A stretch of DNA of 64,000 bases from a bacterium endosymbiont of Escarpia laminata (GCA_003660235.1 QGON01000071.1:488324-552323); one strand, 5' to 3'; positions 16,401 to 25,673 are shown, numbered from the stretch's first letter. Translations and numbers: made by a program. The notes: generated by a model not told the origin, from the sequence alone.

Positions 16401-17374
16401 TTGCCGGTAGCCCCCTCGTCTCGGATCTCTCCGCCCGACCCTGTTGCTGCCCCCGGATCCGGCGAGATCGCAGTGGGATGGTTGTGGGTCTCCACCTTCA
16501 TGAGGATATGAATATCCTCTTCGCCGAAACCGTAAATGTTGCTCTCGGCGTCAGGAATGAAGCGCTCGGCCCTTGGGCCACTGATCACTGCAGCGTTGTC
16601 TTTATAGGCAGAGAGAACATCTTCCGGCGCTTTCTCTGTGGTATTGCGGATCATTTTGAACAGCGAAAGATCCTGCTGTTTGCCATCGATGATCCAGTCG
16701 GCATTGAAGATCTTGTGACGACAATGCTCGGAGTTGGCCTGGGCAAACATCATCAGCTCAACATCGGTGGGATTGCGCCCCAAGCCCTGAAAACTCTCTA
16801 CCAGATAGTCGATCTCATCATCCGATAACGCCAACCCAAGTTCCACGTTGGCCTGTTCCAGTGCCGGACACCCCGCCCCGATCACATCAACACTGATGAA
16901 AGGTTTAGGCTCTGCGTGGCTGAAAAGACAATCTGCATCCCCCATCTCCAGCAGCACCACCTCAGTCATACGGTCATGCAGCAGGGTCATCGCCGTATTG
17001 AGTTCATCATCGCCAAGGGTGTTCTCCCCGGCCCCCAGATAGTAGGCGATGCCGCGCTCGATCCGGACAACCTTCTCCAATCCACAGTGGTGCGCGATAT
17101 CCGTCGCTTTGGTCGACCAAGGGGAGAGGGTGCCTGGACGCGGCACCACCAGCAACAGACTCCCTTCCGGATCGTGTTCCGTCAAATGGGGACCATAGCG
17201 CAGGACGCGTTCGAGAACCCCCTGCTCATCCTCCGCAAGTGACTGATCCACCTCGACAAAATGCATGTATTCCGCATACACGGAGAGAGGCTTGCCAAGG
17301 CTGCTTTTCAGCCGCTGAGCCAGTTTTTTCAGACGAGATTCGGAGAGCGCGGGTGCACCACGGAGAATGAGCAT
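13487..17374 (-). CDS. purL: phosphoribosylformylglycinamidine synthase
   Basis: This enzyme of purine synthesis converts FGAR to FGAM with ATP and glutamine. I chose ATG 17374, preceded by AAAAGG, giving 1295 residues beginning [13 protein letters not shown], the same length as E. coli PurL. A longer reading from 17479 adds 35 residues that do not look native. Landmarks are the substrate domain around HNHPTAISP and [13 protein letters not shown], the central synthase repeats ([19 protein letters not shown]), and a C-terminal class I glutamine amidotransferase. The amidotransferase has the nucleophile Cys in [10 protein letters not shown] (near residue 1137) and HGEGR. It is single-gene and apparently intact; neighbours are unrelated. 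Confidence 0.97.
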   Translation of the reverse strand: MLILRGAPALSESRLKKLAQRLKSSLGKPLSVYAEYMHFVEVDQSLAEDEQGVLERVLRYGPHLTEHDPEGSLLLVVPRPGTLSPWSTKATDIAHHCGLEKVVRIERGIAYYLGAGENTLGDDELNTAMTLLHDRMTEVVLLEMGDADCLFSHAEPKPFISVDVIGAGCPALEQANVELGLALSDDEIDYLVESFQGLGRNPTDVELMMFAQANSEHCRHKIFNADWIIDGKQQDLSLFKMIRNTTEKAPEDVLSAYKDNAAVISGPRAERFIPDAESNIYGFGEEDIHILMKVETHNHPTAISPDPGAATGSGGEIRDEGATGKGSKPKAGLCGFSVSNLRIPGAGQPWETDHGKPGRIVSALDIMLEGPIGAASFNNEFGRPNICGYFRTYEERVSGPDGDELRGYHKPIMLAGGLGNIRGEHIEKTTFPDGSPLVVLGGPAMLIGLGGGAASSMASGTSAEDLDFASVQRSNPEMERRCQEVIDACWSRGSDNPILFIHDVGAGGLSNALPELVHDAGRGGRFELRTVPNDDPGMSPMEIWCNESQERYVMAVDVDRLDEFRAICERERCPYAVVGEAIDEEHLILGDAHFDNNPIDIPMPLLFGKAPRMLRDVHHRTFHKPELDFSDVDLKEAALRVLSLPTVANKTFLISIGDRTITGMVTRDQMVGPWQVPVADLAVTASGLMGHTGEAMALGERTPIALIDAPASGRMAVGEAITNIAAASIDKISDIKLSANWMAPAGHVGEDAKLYETVKAVGMELCPALGIAVPVGKDSMSMKTVWDEGGERREVTAPLSLIITAFSPVSDVRYTLTPQLRTDLGDSDLILIDLGKGMNRLGASALAQVYKQMGHRGADLNDPDALKRFFSQIQELNRDGLLLAYHDRSDGGLFATLSEMAFAGRCGISIELNDLGDDDFSILFSEELGAVIQVRHNDTDDVLKRLHDAGLGHHSHVIGSINESDRIVFLRNGKPTLEGTRKEFQQAWSETTRQMQALRDNPECAQEEFERISADDPGMQVQLSFDMKEDVAAPMIATGVRPPMAILREQGVNGQLEMAASFHRAGFECVDVHMSDVIEGRVSLEQFKGLVACGGFSYGDVLGAGEGWAKSILFNGRAREQFQSFFNREDTFTLGVCNGCQMLSNLHELIPGATHWPHFVRNRSEQFEARFVTVEVVDSPSIMLQGMSGSRLPIAVAHGEGRAEFRDAAHLSKAGELMALRYVENSGEVANAYPANPNGSPEGMGGLTTTDGRVTIMMPHPERVIRTVQHSWHPDGWGEDAPWLRLFRNARAWVG

Positions 17375-17858
17375 CGTCGGGCCTTTTCCTGCTTGTTGGG
17401 AGAAGGGGCAATGATACTCGAAAAAGGGACAGGTGGCAGGGTGAGCCATGAGCGAAGGTTCAGTGGATCTTCGCAGCATGGCGAACGACCGAACAGGAAG
17501 TCCGGGCCGGGGTTAATTTAGTACTCAGCGGTTTCGCCAGAGATGGCGAGGAAAGGTGACAGCAAATTTATGTGCGAGGCATTTCCGACGTCTAGATACC
17601 CGTAGGCCTGATCAAGCGTAGCGGATCGGGCATCTGTGCCTCCGGCTGCCGGTTCCGCTACGCTTGAACCGGCCTACGTTTTTCGCCTTTCACCTTTTGC
17701 CAGTCACCTTTTTTTCACCACTCGATCCGTTCGATCCCATCAAACGCCAGCTCGCTGCCATCTGCAAGTGTTACGTCACCGCCCGTGCTTACCATTTGCT
17801 TCCTGCTGCTTTATGTTTACTGGACTACAATATCCTTCCGGCGCATTATTTACCGATA
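17375..17858. other. intergenic region with one REP-like element
   Basis: The gap between the divergent purL and amidohydrolase genes holds the element at 17601-17678. A frame continuous with the amidohydrolase gene extends back to 17664 but starts inside that repeat and encodes low-quality sequence, so I do not count it as coding. No convincing promoter pair was found. Confidence 0.5.
17601..17678 (+). repeat. REP-like element, full copy
   Basis: The element starts CGTAGGCCTGATCAAGCGTAG and ends in CTACGCTTGAACCGGCCTACG, so the ends are inverted (CGTAGGCC/GGCCTACG). It has the same text and order as the elements at 49211 and 53059, and its left half also appears at 1029. The central segment differs between copies. 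Confidence 0.75.
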
Positions 17859-18851
17859 ATGAAAACCGTCGATATCCACACTCATCTTCTCAACCCAAGC
17901 GTCCGTTTTGATCGCCCACTTGATCGATTTATCGTCCGATTTTTCGCAAAAAAGTTAGGGGTCGAAGTCAAACGTCTGAAAGCAAATCCCTATTCAGTAT
18001 ATTTGGAGTCGATGGCACGCGCTATCAGTGAATCTCAGCACCTCGAAAAAACCTGTCTTTTTGGTGTTGACAGCCGGGTCGATCGCAAAGGCAGGGATAT
18101 TCACCGCGACAAAACAGTCTGTGCCTCAACTGAAGATGTGCTCACTGCAACTGCACGTTACCCAGATAGCTTTATCCCTTTCCTATCGGTTAACCCAGAT
18201 CGTCCGGATGCATTGGATCTCATCGATGAGTATGTCGAGCGCGGCTGCAAAGGAGCAAAATTTCTACAGAACTACTGGGGAATCGACCTCAATAACGAAC
18301 GATTTCTTCCCTACTATGAAAAGCTTAAATCAAAAGATATCCCGCTGATCATACACATCGGTTGCGAATACACTGTTCAGTCTGACCCTGATTTTGAGCG
18401 GATCGACATGATTGAGTTACCTTTGAAATCCGGCGTGACGGTTATCGCCGCGCATATGGGATTGGGACGGCCGAATTACAAGTTGAGATTCTGGCGAAAC
18501 CTTTCAAGGAACCCTGATTTCTTTGACCGGGACTACTACACCCTACTGGAAAAACTGACTGTTTACGATAATCTCTACGCTGATTTATCAGCTATTTTAA
18601 CGCCATTCAAAGCCCGATCTCTCAGACACATCTCACAGCAAACAATGGCGCATGAGAAGATTCTTTTCGGCACAGACTTTCCAGTGCCTTTTCCAATTGT
18701 CTTCAATACCTATGATCTGGACATGACTACAAGACTCAGAATCAATGCTACGCAGAACCCGTTCGATCGCTACATTGAAGCTTTGTTTGAGTATTTCCCG
18801 GTAGGCAGCGCAATCTATAGTAATTACCAAAAGGTGCTTGGCATCACATGA
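17859..18851 (+). CDS. metal-dependent amidohydrolase (TIM barrel)
   Basis: I start at ATG 17859, where the protein begins MKTVDIHTHLLNP. This gives 330 residues with the N-terminal HxH metal motif (His7, His9) of amidohydrolase family 2. Later metal or substrate sites are GAKFLQNYWG, IIHIGCEYT, VIAAHMG and the GTDFPVP aspartate near residue 274. Such enzymes hydrolyse or decarboxylate small molecules; the substrate is unknown. It stands alone, between a divergent purL and a convergent small membrane protein gene. Codon use is more AT-rich than that of purL, which may indicate a different history. Confidence 0.75.
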   Translation: MKTVDIHTHLLNPSVRFDRPLDRFIVRFFAKKLGVEVKRLKANPYSVYLESMARAISESQHLEKTCLFGVDSRVDRKGRDIHRDKTVCASTEDVLTATARYPDSFIPFLSVNPDRPDALDLIDEYVERGCKGAKFLQNYWGIDLNNERFLPYYEKLKSKDIPLIIHIGCEYTVQSDPDFERIDMIELPLKSGVTVIAAHMGLGRPNYKLRFWRNLSRNPDFFDRDYYTLLEKLTVYDNLYADLSAILTPFKARSLRHISQQTMAHEKILFGTDFPVPFPIVFNTYDLDMTTRLRINATQNPFDRYIEALFEYFPVGSAIYSNYQKVLGIT

Positions 18852-18878
18852 CTCAATCACAATGGATCATTGTGAACA

Positions 18879-19121
18879 TTAATGCTGGCACTCATTGAGT
18901 CTGTCATTCACAGACGGAAATAATGAAAGGAGCAGTGTGACAAACAGAACCACTGGACTTGCTAATATTGCTGCAAACCCCGCAAAGTGGAAAAAGAGAA
19001 CAGGGAGTTCCAGCGGAGCTGAAAAAATCACTGTTGGCGAAACAAATACTATGCCCAGCAACAACAGGCCTATCGAAACGACTACCCCAGCGCGCAACGT
19101 TCCACATGAAAATATCGACAT
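18879..19121 (-). CDS. small two-helix membrane protein of unknown function
   Basis: The 80-residue product has two hydrophobic segments (about residues 10-30 and 43-67) joined by a short loop. An AGAGGT ribosome site lies 8 nt before ATG 19121, and a well-formed sigma-70 promoter lies directly upstream, so I consider it real. The last stretch (ILASPVVLFVTLLLSLF) vaguely recalls DUF1634-type membrane proteins, but the similarity is too short to name it. Opposing frames on the plus strand in the same interval have neither a ribosome site nor a promoter. Confidence 0.55.
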   Translation of the reverse strand: MSIFSCGTLRAGVVVSIGLLLLGIVFVSPTVIFSAPLELPVLFFHFAGFAAILASPVVLFVTLLLSLFPSVNDRLNECQH

Positions 19122-19157
19122 GTCCACTACCTCTCATGACACGAATTATATGTAAGT

Positions 19158-19186
19158 ATATTAGTGTTTACTTATTAATAAGTCAA
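19158..19186 (-). promoter_or_regulatory. sigma-70 promoter of the small membrane protein gene
   Basis: On the minus strand TTGACT (19181-19186) is followed after exactly 17 bp by TAATAT (19158-19163). Transcription would start near 19151, giving a leader of about 30 nt with a proper ribosome site. Confidence 0.6.
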
Positions 19187-19355
19187 CGACAATACCATTT
19201 AGTACAAAACCGACCGGAAACAGATTCTATATAGAGTTTATCGGCCGGGTGCGGACCGACTTGAACCGGGAAGGGAATTCAGTAATTAATATCCTGTTCG
19301 TTGCACGCCATGTTGAATGTTCAAAAAGCTGACTGACAGTTGGCTTTTCCTGACC

Positions 19356-20225
19356 TCATTTAATCAATTCGATATCAGCCCGTCTGTTTTTAGATCTTGC
19401 CCGCTCAGTCCGGCCGCGCACTTTGGGCCTTGATTCACCATAGTGATATTTCAAAAGTAGATTGCTCTCGACACCCTGCGCCAGCAGAAGATCGGCAACA
19501 CTTTGCGAGCGACGCTCCGACAGTCTCAGATTATATTTTTGCGACCCTTGATCATCCGCATGACCGGAGATCTTTATGCGCTTTATCTCCCCATCTGCCT
19601 TCACAAACTCTGCGAGTTTCCTAATGACCATACGGGAATCCTCATTCAGTTCATGAATATCCAGAGGAAAATGGATTTCAGTCAGTCGATAGTCGGCGAA
19701 ACCTTTTGTGGATAGTTGCTTCAGGCACTTCCTGAAATCCTGATATGGAGCCTGAAAATAGACCGGTGAAAGCTGTAGATGCACACGTTTGCGCGCATCA
19801 TCCCAGTCAGAAAAATCAATACTGGAAAGCATACCTCGATCAAGTGAGGCCAATATTCTGGTTGCCTGTTTGCGCTTGAGCAGGAGTGGGCGCAACCCTT
19901 TGTTCAGCATTACAGATTCGACCAACAGATCCGGTTCATCATAGACCCAGGTTGGCGAGGCTTCCCGCAACTCGGCGTCGACAGCGGATGGTGTCGGCTG
20001 AAAGCTGTCGATATGAAAGGAAAGCGTCTGACCCGCGCGCCGCAGAAAATAAGCGGTGCCAAATCCGGGAATCTCATGGCGCAGCTCACATTTCACCTTC
20101 GTACCGCTGAAATGCCATTCAGAGTTATGTTCGTCGGCAACGTAGGTTTCATCGCTGAACGGCAATGCAACCGTGATTATCGGCCACGCCGATAGTAAGA
20201 TCAGAATTCCCGGCCAACATCTCAT
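19356..20225 (-). CDS. motY: MotY-like sodium-motor T-ring protein with OmpA domain
   Basis: The 289-residue protein has an export signal (about 1-20) and then the MotY N-terminal domain. Recognisable parts are SEWHFSGTKVKCELRHEIP, GFGTAYFLRRAG, and later QLSPVYFQAPYQDFRKCLKQL. The C-terminal OmpA peptidoglycan-binding domain (about residues 175-289) carries IKISGHADDQGSQKYNLRLSERR and ends with SKNRRADIELI. In Vibrio, MotY forms part of the T ring that holds the sodium-driven stators. A FliA-type promoter directly upstream puts it in the motility regulon, which supports motY over a generic OmpA lipoprotein. Confidence 0.85.
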   Translation of the reverse strand: MRCWPGILILLSAWPIITVALPFSDETYVADEHNSEWHFSGTKVKCELRHEIPGFGTAYFLRRAGQTLSFHIDSFQPTPSAVDAELREASPTWVYDEPDLLVESVMLNKGLRPLLLKRKQATRILASLDRGMLSSIDFSDWDDARKRVHLQLSPVYFQAPYQDFRKCLKQLSTKGFADYRLTEIHFPLDIHELNEDSRMVIRKLAEFVKADGEIKRIKISGHADDQGSQKYNLRLSERRSQSVADLLLAQGVESNLLLKYHYGESRPKVRGRTERARSKNRRADIELIK

Positions 20226-20271
20226 TTGGATTTAGGCACCTCATATTGCACGATAGTCACAGGCGTCAAAC

Positions 20272-20298
20272 ATATCGGCTAATATTCAGAATTCTTTA
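20272..20298 (-). promoter_or_regulatory. sigma-28 (FliA) promoter of motY
   Basis: On the minus strand TAAA is followed after 15 bp by GCCGATAT, matching the FliA pattern TAAA-N15-GCCGATAA at 11 of 12 defined positions. It lies 47 nt upstream of the motY start. Confidence 0.75.
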
Positions 20299-20422
20299 CT
20301 TTCTATAATGCAGAGAAGCTGATTTATTGAAGTTATCTACAATTAATCCTTTCCGATCTCTCTGCCTCTGTGACCTCTATGTTTTACAACGAGGTTTCCG
20401 AACGATCACCAATTAGCAGAAA

Positions 20423-20974
20423 TCACTCATTGCCATGATCTGAAAGAAAATCAATAAGTCCACGAAACCGCGCGAAATCCTCCCGACTGAACAACTCTTC
20501 TTCACCAAGAGGAACCTCAGCCAAAAGACTTTTCCAATCCTCTGCAGCCAAACACTTCTCCAACAGCGGGAAGATCTCCTGCTCCTCCTGGTCGATATGT
20601 TGCCGCTGAAGGGCAACAAACTCACGCCCGCGGATTTCCACCTCTTCCCGTGGCATCACCTCGCCCTGGATCACCCCCTCCAGGGTCTCCCTGAAACGGT
20701 GAGTCAATGCCTCCAGATCACGGTGCTGATCACCAATCCGCTCAAACAGTTCCCCATCTTCAGAACATCTGTTCTTTGCAACCTGAAATATCAAGTCTTC
20801 GGTGGGATGATGAATCTGCTCGGCGTAGTGTTCAATGAACTCCAGCAGTTCGATCTTGAGATCAAAATTCGATTCACGGCCAGCAAAAAAAGCGTCCAGC
20901 TGACTGTTCAATAGATCAAGCAGACGTCTCAATATGGTGTGATCGCGATGCAATCGTTCCAGAAGCGTACTCAT
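20423..20974 (-). CDS. hemerythrin-like HHE-domain protein
   Basis: I start at ATG 20974, which overlaps the channel-gene stop (ATGA). The 183-residue protein is a four-helix hemerythrin type. The iron ligands are expected in RLHRDH, in the second helix at EHYAEQIHHPTE, in the third at GDQHRDLE, and in the fourth at RQHIDQEEQEIF. Such proteins bind a di-iron centre and sense or store oxygen, nitric oxide or iron. Translational coupling to a potassium channel with two RCK domains suggests that the pair responds to the same stress, possibly redox or gas sensing (inference). Confidence 0.85.
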   Translation of the reverse strand: MSTLLERLHRDHTILRRLLDLLNSQLDAFFAGRESNFDLKIELLEFIEHYAEQIHHPTEDLIFQVAKNRCSEDGELFERIGDQHRDLEALTHRFRETLEGVIQGEVMPREEVEIRGREFVALQRQHIDQEEQEIFPLLEKCLAAEDWKSLLAEVPLGEEELFSREDFARFRGLIDFLSDHGNE

Positions 20975-22674
20975 GCCTTTTCCTTTCTTTTCAACCAGCG
21001 CCACAACAGACCCTGAGGACGGGCCTCTCCTGTCAGTATATAGCTCAATGCGTGTTCGTTTTGCAGGGTCCACTCCATCCGATTAGCGGCAGAGTGTGAT
21101 CCGCAGAACAGAATCCGATCATTCCGATGCAGCATTTCATCCATTTCCGGGAGCAGCACCCGCTCATTATTTCTCAACATCATCAAAGGGATACACTGAA
21201 GTAATTTAGATCGATTCCGCGGATCCGTCACCACATCCCGAAGCCTTACCGCCTTCCCCTCCAGGACAGACTGGCAGACGGCGTGGGAGGTCTCCTCAGA
21301 AAACGCCACTTCCCATATATCCGGTGCATGAGAGGTCACCAGTGCCAAAATGCGGCTCACCAGTTCACAGGCCCACTCATCATCCTGATACAGGACAAGC
21401 TGCAGAAACTCATGCAGCATTGGGGTTCCAAGCAATACACGGATGCGGTTCGCCACTATGGCACTGGAGTGCATCACCATATCGGCATGCAGCGCTTCAA
21501 TGATTGCGTCGTTATCCTGCCGGTTCTGCCGCATAATCACGAACAGATCCGGGTTGAGCTTACGTGCCGTCATGATAATCGAGAGATTGTTGGCATCATG
21601 GTCAGTACCGGCAATCAGTCCCACGGCGCGCTGAATATCAGCCTTCTGCAAGGTCTCTGCTTCAGTACCACGACCCGTGACACAGTGCTCTTTCGGCAGT
21701 CCGGTTTTCTCCGGCTCCGCCTCGACAATAACGAGCTCCAGCCCCTCCTTGCGCAACTGGTCATACACAGCCTTGCCAAAACGACCATACCCACATATCA
21801 CCCACAACCCGTCACTTGGAGGGTAGATAGGATCTCTGAGTTCACTCTCTTCCCTGCCTGTCAACCACTCCTGCAACAGGTTGAGACAAGGTGCCTGCAA
21901 TGCGGTGGCGAGATGAACAGCAAAGGTATCGAAGGGATCGATAATGTAGTCGGTACCGAATGAGGCCATGTTGGCTTCAATATCGTGGGAATCCGCGCGA
22001 CAGATCACGGTTATATCCGGATGCAACAGCTTTGCGGTGATGGCCACCTTCAAATTAGCATCGTTAGAGTCGGTCAGTGCAACCACTCCAGAGCAGAGCG
22101 AATGCTTCAAACCCGCTTCCATCAAATGTATCGGCATGCGGACATCGGCACACAATGCCGGGACATACTGTCGCAGATTTTCCAGTTTAAGCAGATTGAC
22201 CCGATCCTGACGTATATCGATTGCCACAGCATGCTGATCGCGGTCGGTGAGCGCCCGGATCAGTGCACTGCCGGTCTCACCATAACCACAGATCAAATAA
22301 AATCTATCGCGGATCCGCCGGATCTGGGCCGTAAAACGACGTTCAGTCAAAGCCCGTTGAAAAGTGGGATCCTGAAACAGCGTCAGCAGGGTACCAATAG
22401 AGTAGAGCCAGACAACAACGGTAAAAAAAATGGAGAAGGTCACCCAGAGGCGCTGGGCATTGGTGAACTCAAATGGAATCTCCCCAAAGCCAATGGTGCT
22501 GGCCATGAAGCTGACGAAGTAGAAGGCATGAAAGAAATCCATGCGCCAGGGATTGCCATCTGCATCCTGCCCTGGGATCAGCACCAGACCCAGCACTGCG
22601 ATGGCATAGGTGAGGATCAGGGCCAGCAACGGCGCCCGCATGCGCCGAAAGATAAGAAAGATGATGTTTTGCAT
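20971..22674 (-). CDS. two-RCK potassium channel protein
   Basis: The 567-residue protein has a two-helix pore unit: segments about 12-33 and 75-97, with a selectivity filter TIGFGE at residues 60-65. Two RCK/TrkA-N regulatory modules follow, each opening with a nucleotide-binding glycine motif (ICGYGETG near 128 and ICGYGRFG near 293) and ending in a TrkA-C-like section. The filter follows the TxGFGD/E form of prokaryotic potassium channels. Tandem RCK domains in one chain are like BK/GsuK-type channels. The gene sits 13 nt after a small membrane protein gene and overlaps the hemerythrin gene. Confidence 0.85.
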   Translation of the reverse strand: MQNIIFLIFRRMRAPLLALILTYAIAVLGLVLIPGQDADGNPWRMDFFHAFYFVSFMASTIGFGEIPFEFTNAQRLWVTFSIFFTVVVWLYSIGTLLTLFQDPTFQRALTERRFTAQIRRIRDRFYLICGYGETGSALIRALTDRDQHAVAIDIRQDRVNLLKLENLRQYVPALCADVRMPIHLMEAGLKHSLCSGVVALTDSNDANLKVAITAKLLHPDITVICRADSHDIEANMASFGTDYIIDPFDTFAVHLATALQAPCLNLLQEWLTGREESELRDPIYPPSDGLWVICGYGRFGKAVYDQLRKEGLELVIVEAEPEKTGLPKEHCVTGRGTEAETLQKADIQRAVGLIAGTDHDANNLSIIMTARKLNPDLFVIMRQNRQDNDAIIEALHADMVMHSSAIVANRIRVLLGTPMLHEFLQLVLYQDDEWACELVSRILALVTSHAPDIWEVAFSEETSHAVCQSVLEGKAVRLRDVVTDPRNRSKLLQCIPLMMLRNNERVLLPEMDEMLHRNDRILFCGSHSAANRMEWTLQNEHALSYILTGEARPQGLLWRWLKRKEKA

Positions 22675-22687
22675 GACGGATTAGCCG

Positions 22688-23071
22688 TCAGCGCCGCAAC
22701 ATGACCGTTTCGATAACCAACAGCACAACAGAGACCACATTGGCCAGCATGGCGCCACCGGAAAGGGAGACAATACTGGCGGTTACCACCGGCGTAAGTC
22801 CGGTTGTTGCAATCTGCTCCGCCACGGTCCAGACCAGGGCGGCGGCAAAAAGCTGCAGCAGCGCCACCAGGCTGGTGGCAAGCAGCACCGCCCCCATCTG
22901 CGTCCGGTCACCGAATTTCAGCACCGTTGCAACCAGGTTAACAACGATCACCGCAAACAACTCGTACACATGATGGTGATCCGGATTATCCAGTTCGCCG
23001 ACAAAAAAACCAAAGTTGAGGGTCAAGGCCAAAACAATGAAGAAACCGAAAAGGACTTTTTCAGGGTTCAC
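22688..23071 (-). CDS. four-helix membrane protein, DUF6394-like
   Basis: This 127-residue protein has four membrane segments (about 5-24, 36-52, 60-85, 97-124) and the motif YELFAVIVVNLVATVLKFGDRTQMGAV cut into short blocks between them. I recall this text as typical of a small uncharacterised family often placed beside potassium-channel genes, but the family number is from memory. Only 13 nt separate it from the channel gene, so a role as a channel partner is plausible (inference). Confidence 0.6.
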   Translation of the reverse strand: MNPEKVLFGFFIVLALTLNFGFFVGELDNPDHHHVYELFAVIVVNLVATVLKFGDRTQMGAVLLATSLVALLQLFAAALVWTVAEQIATTGLTPVVTASIVSLSGGAMLANVVSVVLLVIETVMLRR

Positions 23072-23122
23072 ACTATGTCTCCTTTGTCATCGAGTTATTT
23101 CATGCCGCAATGAGGCCAATGC

Positions 23123-23893
23123 TTATTGATTGACTCGTTGCACCGTCAGTTCGAGCTTTGTCCCGATGGGTGGCGCACGCTCAGCGTCGATGAAGACGAA
23201 ACCCCACTGCTCCAATCCAAGACCCAAGCGGTGTTCGATAATACTTGCGGGGTCATGGACCACACCGATCAGCGTACCGTTCATCTGAGCAAAATAACGG
23301 TCTCCTTCGATGAAGGTGGAACCGGTGTAGCTCCATACCTGCTTTTTATCGTCCTTGGACGCTGCACCGCGCAACTTGACGAGATCGAGCAGATCAACCT
23401 CGACCCGCTTACCCTTCTCTTCCCAACTGACGCGAATATCCACAGCATCACCCTCTACCGGTTTGGTATCGAAGTGATATTCAGGTAGCCGAACACCTTT
23501 GGCATCCAGGCCAATCAGAATACATGCCAGATTAAACTCAAAGGCATTGGCATCCATTTCAAGCACGCTCTCGTAGGATTTGAAGCCGCCCTTCATCACT
23601 GCCATATATTCTATCGGTCCACCCTCTTCATAATAGAGCATGGCGCCCGGGAGACTAAAACGCCCCGCTTTCTTGTCCAACTGAATGTTGCCGATACGGT
23701 ACTTGCCCCCCCCCAGATCCTCGACCCGGGGTTTCTCTTTCATCAAACCGTCATCCATTTCACCGATTTGAGGAGGCATCACGGCCTGCCCCGCATCAGG
23801 CGTTTTGACTTCCGCCAAAACCGTGCAGGAAAAGGCAAACAGGCCAAACACAATATAGGCTATTGCCGTGATTTTGATTCGACTCTCAGACAT
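23123..23893 (-). CDS. secreted YdjY-domain protein
   Basis: I use ATG 23893 with AAGGGAG just upstream; an ATG five codons earlier overlaps the methyltransferase stop and cannot be excluded. The 256-residue protein has an export signal (about 1-28) and a YdjY-type domain beginning GGGKYRIGNIQLDKKAGR. Further family text is LYYEEGGPIEYMAV, KSYESVL and a C-terminal beta-rich part. The function of YdjY proteins is unknown; in some species they sit in redox operons. It is the second gene of the methyltransferase-to-hemerythrin operon. Confidence 0.75.
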   Translation of the reverse strand: MSESRIKITAIAYIVFGLFAFSCTVLAEVKTPDAGQAVMPPQIGEMDDGLMKEKPRVEDLGGGKYRIGNIQLDKKAGRFSLPGAMLYYEEGGPIEYMAVMKGGFKSYESVLEMDANAFEFNLACILIGLDAKGVRLPEYHFDTKPVEGDAVDIRVSWEEKGKRVEVDLLDLVKLRGAASKDDKKQVWSYTGSTFIEGDRYFAQMNGTLIGVVHDPASIIEHRLGLGLEQWGFVFIDAERAPPIGTKLELTVQRVNQ

Positions 23894-23904
23894 ATTCTCT
23901 CCCT

Positions 23905-24924
23905 TCATGGTTTGATTCCCGTTACGATCCGATGAGGCATTGGTGGTGGAAAGGGACTCTTCTCTATACTAGTAAAACCCTGCTGCTTCATCCAATCCGC
24001 CACATCGGCATCCGCATGCACTCCACCATCTTCTGCTGTCAGCAACATATTGAGGCCGAACAGAGTGGCAAACAGGGGACTGTTCCCACCTGCATCGGTA
24101 AACACATCGTTCACCACCAGCATGCCGCCCGGCTCAAGGGCATCAAAGGCCCTCTGGATGAAGCCACGGCAGGTTTGTTCGCTCTCACGATGAAAAACAC
24201 CAGAGATCAATACAACATCGTTGCCCACTGGAAAAGCATCCTGCATGTAATCCAGCGGCTCGGTTTTGACTCGCTCAGACATTCCCATGGATTCAACGAT
24301 CTCGACCGCTATCGCCACCACATCAGGCAAGTCCAATACGCGGGAGTGCAGCGCCGAATTTTTTTGCGCAAACAGCGCCGAATAGGTGCCCGGCCCACCG
24401 CCCACATCGATCATGCGGGTTCTCCCGGAGAGATCGACCAATTCGACCATAACCTGTCCGATACCCAACGCCCGATCATGCATGCCGTAGACAAAGTCAC
24501 GGGTCTGCGCCTTGTCGTTACCGGTATAGGTCTCAGGAGGCATCTGCGGCCTGTCCTCTTTTAACGCCTGTTCCAGGTTGCCCCAGGTAGTGTAGAGATT
24601 GTCGCTGTAACGGAGAGCATTGCCCAGATAGGCCGGGCTTCCAGAGGTAAGGAAGGTTTGGCTCAAGGACGTATTGGTAAAGTTGTTTTCCCGCTCGTCA
24701 ACGAGATCCAATCCGACGCAGGCTTTGAGGAACAGCCGCGTCGGCCTCGGTTGAGTGCCCAGTGCGGTGGTAATCTCCTGTAACGTTTTCCCACCATCCG
24801 AGAGCAGATCGAACAGCCCCATTCTATTGGCGGTAAGCAGGGTCTGTGAATCCCAATAGGCGGTCGACAACTTCATCAACGGTGCAGGACTCAAACCCTG
24901 CATGTTTTTGTTGGACTGACTCAC
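23905..24924 (-). CDS. O-methyltransferase-like SAM-dependent methyltransferase
   Basis: I start at GTG 24924, with AAGGAG 6 nt upstream, giving 339 residues; a longer reading adds 13 codons. The N-terminal helical domain (winged helix, about residues 20-95) is followed by the SAM-binding fold with MIDVGGGPGTYSALFA, the acidic strand end LDLPDVV, and ALEPGGMLVVNDVF. This is the layout of plant-type and hydroxyneurosporene/acetylserotonin-type O-methyltransferases. The substrate is unknown. It is the first gene of the minus-strand operon, divergent from the DedA-like gene. Confidence 0.8.
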   Translation of the reverse strand: MSQSNKNMQGLSPAPLMKLSTAYWDSQTLLTANRMGLFDLLSDGGKTLQEITTALGTQPRPTRLFLKACVGLDLVDERENNFTNTSLSQTFLTSGSPAYLGNALRYSDNLYTTWGNLEQALKEDRPQMPPETYTGNDKAQTRDFVYGMHDRALGIGQVMVELVDLSGRTRMIDVGGGPGTYSALFAQKNSALHSRVLDLPDVVAIAVEIVESMGMSERVKTEPLDYMQDAFPVGNDVVLISGVFHRESEQTCRGFIQRAFDALEPGGMLVVNDVFTDAGGNSPLFATLFGLNMLLTAEDGGVHADADVADWMKQQGFTSIEKSPFPPPMPHRIVTGIKP

Positions 24925-25021
24925 TCCATTCTCCTTGTAGTGGTGTTTACAGGATTTTTCCATCTGTCAGATTCTAACCCAATCCGCTAGACTGAAGTAA
25001 TTTTCAGCCATTCACAAATCC

Positions 25022-25642
25022 ATGCAATTTCATAAACAACAGATCCTTGTCATCACCCTGGCACTGCTGATCCCCATCATCCCCTTCGTGGTGATCGGGG
25101 AACTTCCAGGGGAGCAGTGGCTCTCCGCCACCGATGATAACGCACTCTACTTCGGATTGACCGGGGCGGGCCTGCTGGCCAGTGATATCCTGCTGCCGAT
25201 TCCTTCGAGTATTGTAGGTACCATGCTCGGCGCCCGTCTCGGTATTATCCCGGGCTGGCTCTGGTGCTGGCTTGGACTGATGCTGGGAAATGTGTTCGGT
25301 TGGCTGGCCGGGCGTATGCTGTTCGCCAGACCCGACAGGAAGTTGCCCGAGGCACCAACGCTGGTCATACTCGCCATCAGCCGACCGGTGCCGGTGCTGG
25401 CAGAAGCGGTCGCCTTCGCCGCCGGTGCGGGAGGCATGTCACTGCAGCACTTTTTTCTGCTCACGCTCATCGCAAACGGGCTGATCTCCCTGGTTCTGGC
25501 AGGTAACGGGGCCACCCTTCTGCCGGATTCATTTCTCGGCCCCGGCCTGCTGATTCCATTGGGTCTGCCGGTGGTAACCTGGCTTGTCTGGCGACACTAT
25601 CGGAAACGGAGCGACGATAGCGGCGCATCTTCAACAAGCTGA
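25022..25642 (+). CDS. DedA/VTT-type membrane protein
   Basis: The 206-residue protein has about five membrane segments. The conserved VTT region lies in the middle: a re-entrant stretch with SDILLPIPSSIVGTMLGA near residue 55, followed by GWLWCWLGLMLGNVFGWLAG. Later come ISRPVPVLAEAVAFAAG and a segment around 150-170. DedA-family proteins act in lipid scrambling, undecaprenyl phosphate recycling or proton-coupled transport. It is a single gene divergent from the methyltransferase operon. Confidence 0.8.
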   Translation: MQFHKQQILVITLALLIPIIPFVVIGELPGEQWLSATDDNALYFGLTGAGLLASDILLPIPSSIVGTMLGARLGIIPGWLWCWLGLMLGNVFGWLAGRMLFARPDRKLPEAPTLVILAISRPVPVLAEAVAFAAGAGGMSLQHFFLLTLIANGLISLVLAGNGATLLPDSFLGPGLLIPLGLPVVTWLVWRHYRKRSDDSGASSTS

Positions 25643-25656
25643 AGTTCAGCTGCAGT

Positions 25657-25673
25657 GGTGCGCACAGCGCACC
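25657..25673. repeat. short palindrome, GGTGCGC type
   Basis: GGTGCGC and GCGCACC flank ACA, in the wider text GTGGTGCGCACAGCGCACCC. This motif is a common intergenic palindrome in gammaproteobacteria. It lies between two convergent genes and could serve as a weak bidirectional terminator. Confidence 0.55.

Noticed and set aside
15506..16828. Long plus-strand frames inside purL
   Set aside because: They are antisense to a conserved 1295-residue enzyme and have no ribosome sites.
17664..17858. N-terminal extension of 65 codons on the amidohydrolase
   Set aside because: It begins within a REP-like element and has no ribosome site or export-signal character; the family start motif is at 17859.
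21283..22704. Two plus-strand frames of 226 and 239 codons opposite the potassium channel gene
   Set aside because: They are shadows of the channel gene, rich in His/Gln/Arg, with no family character.
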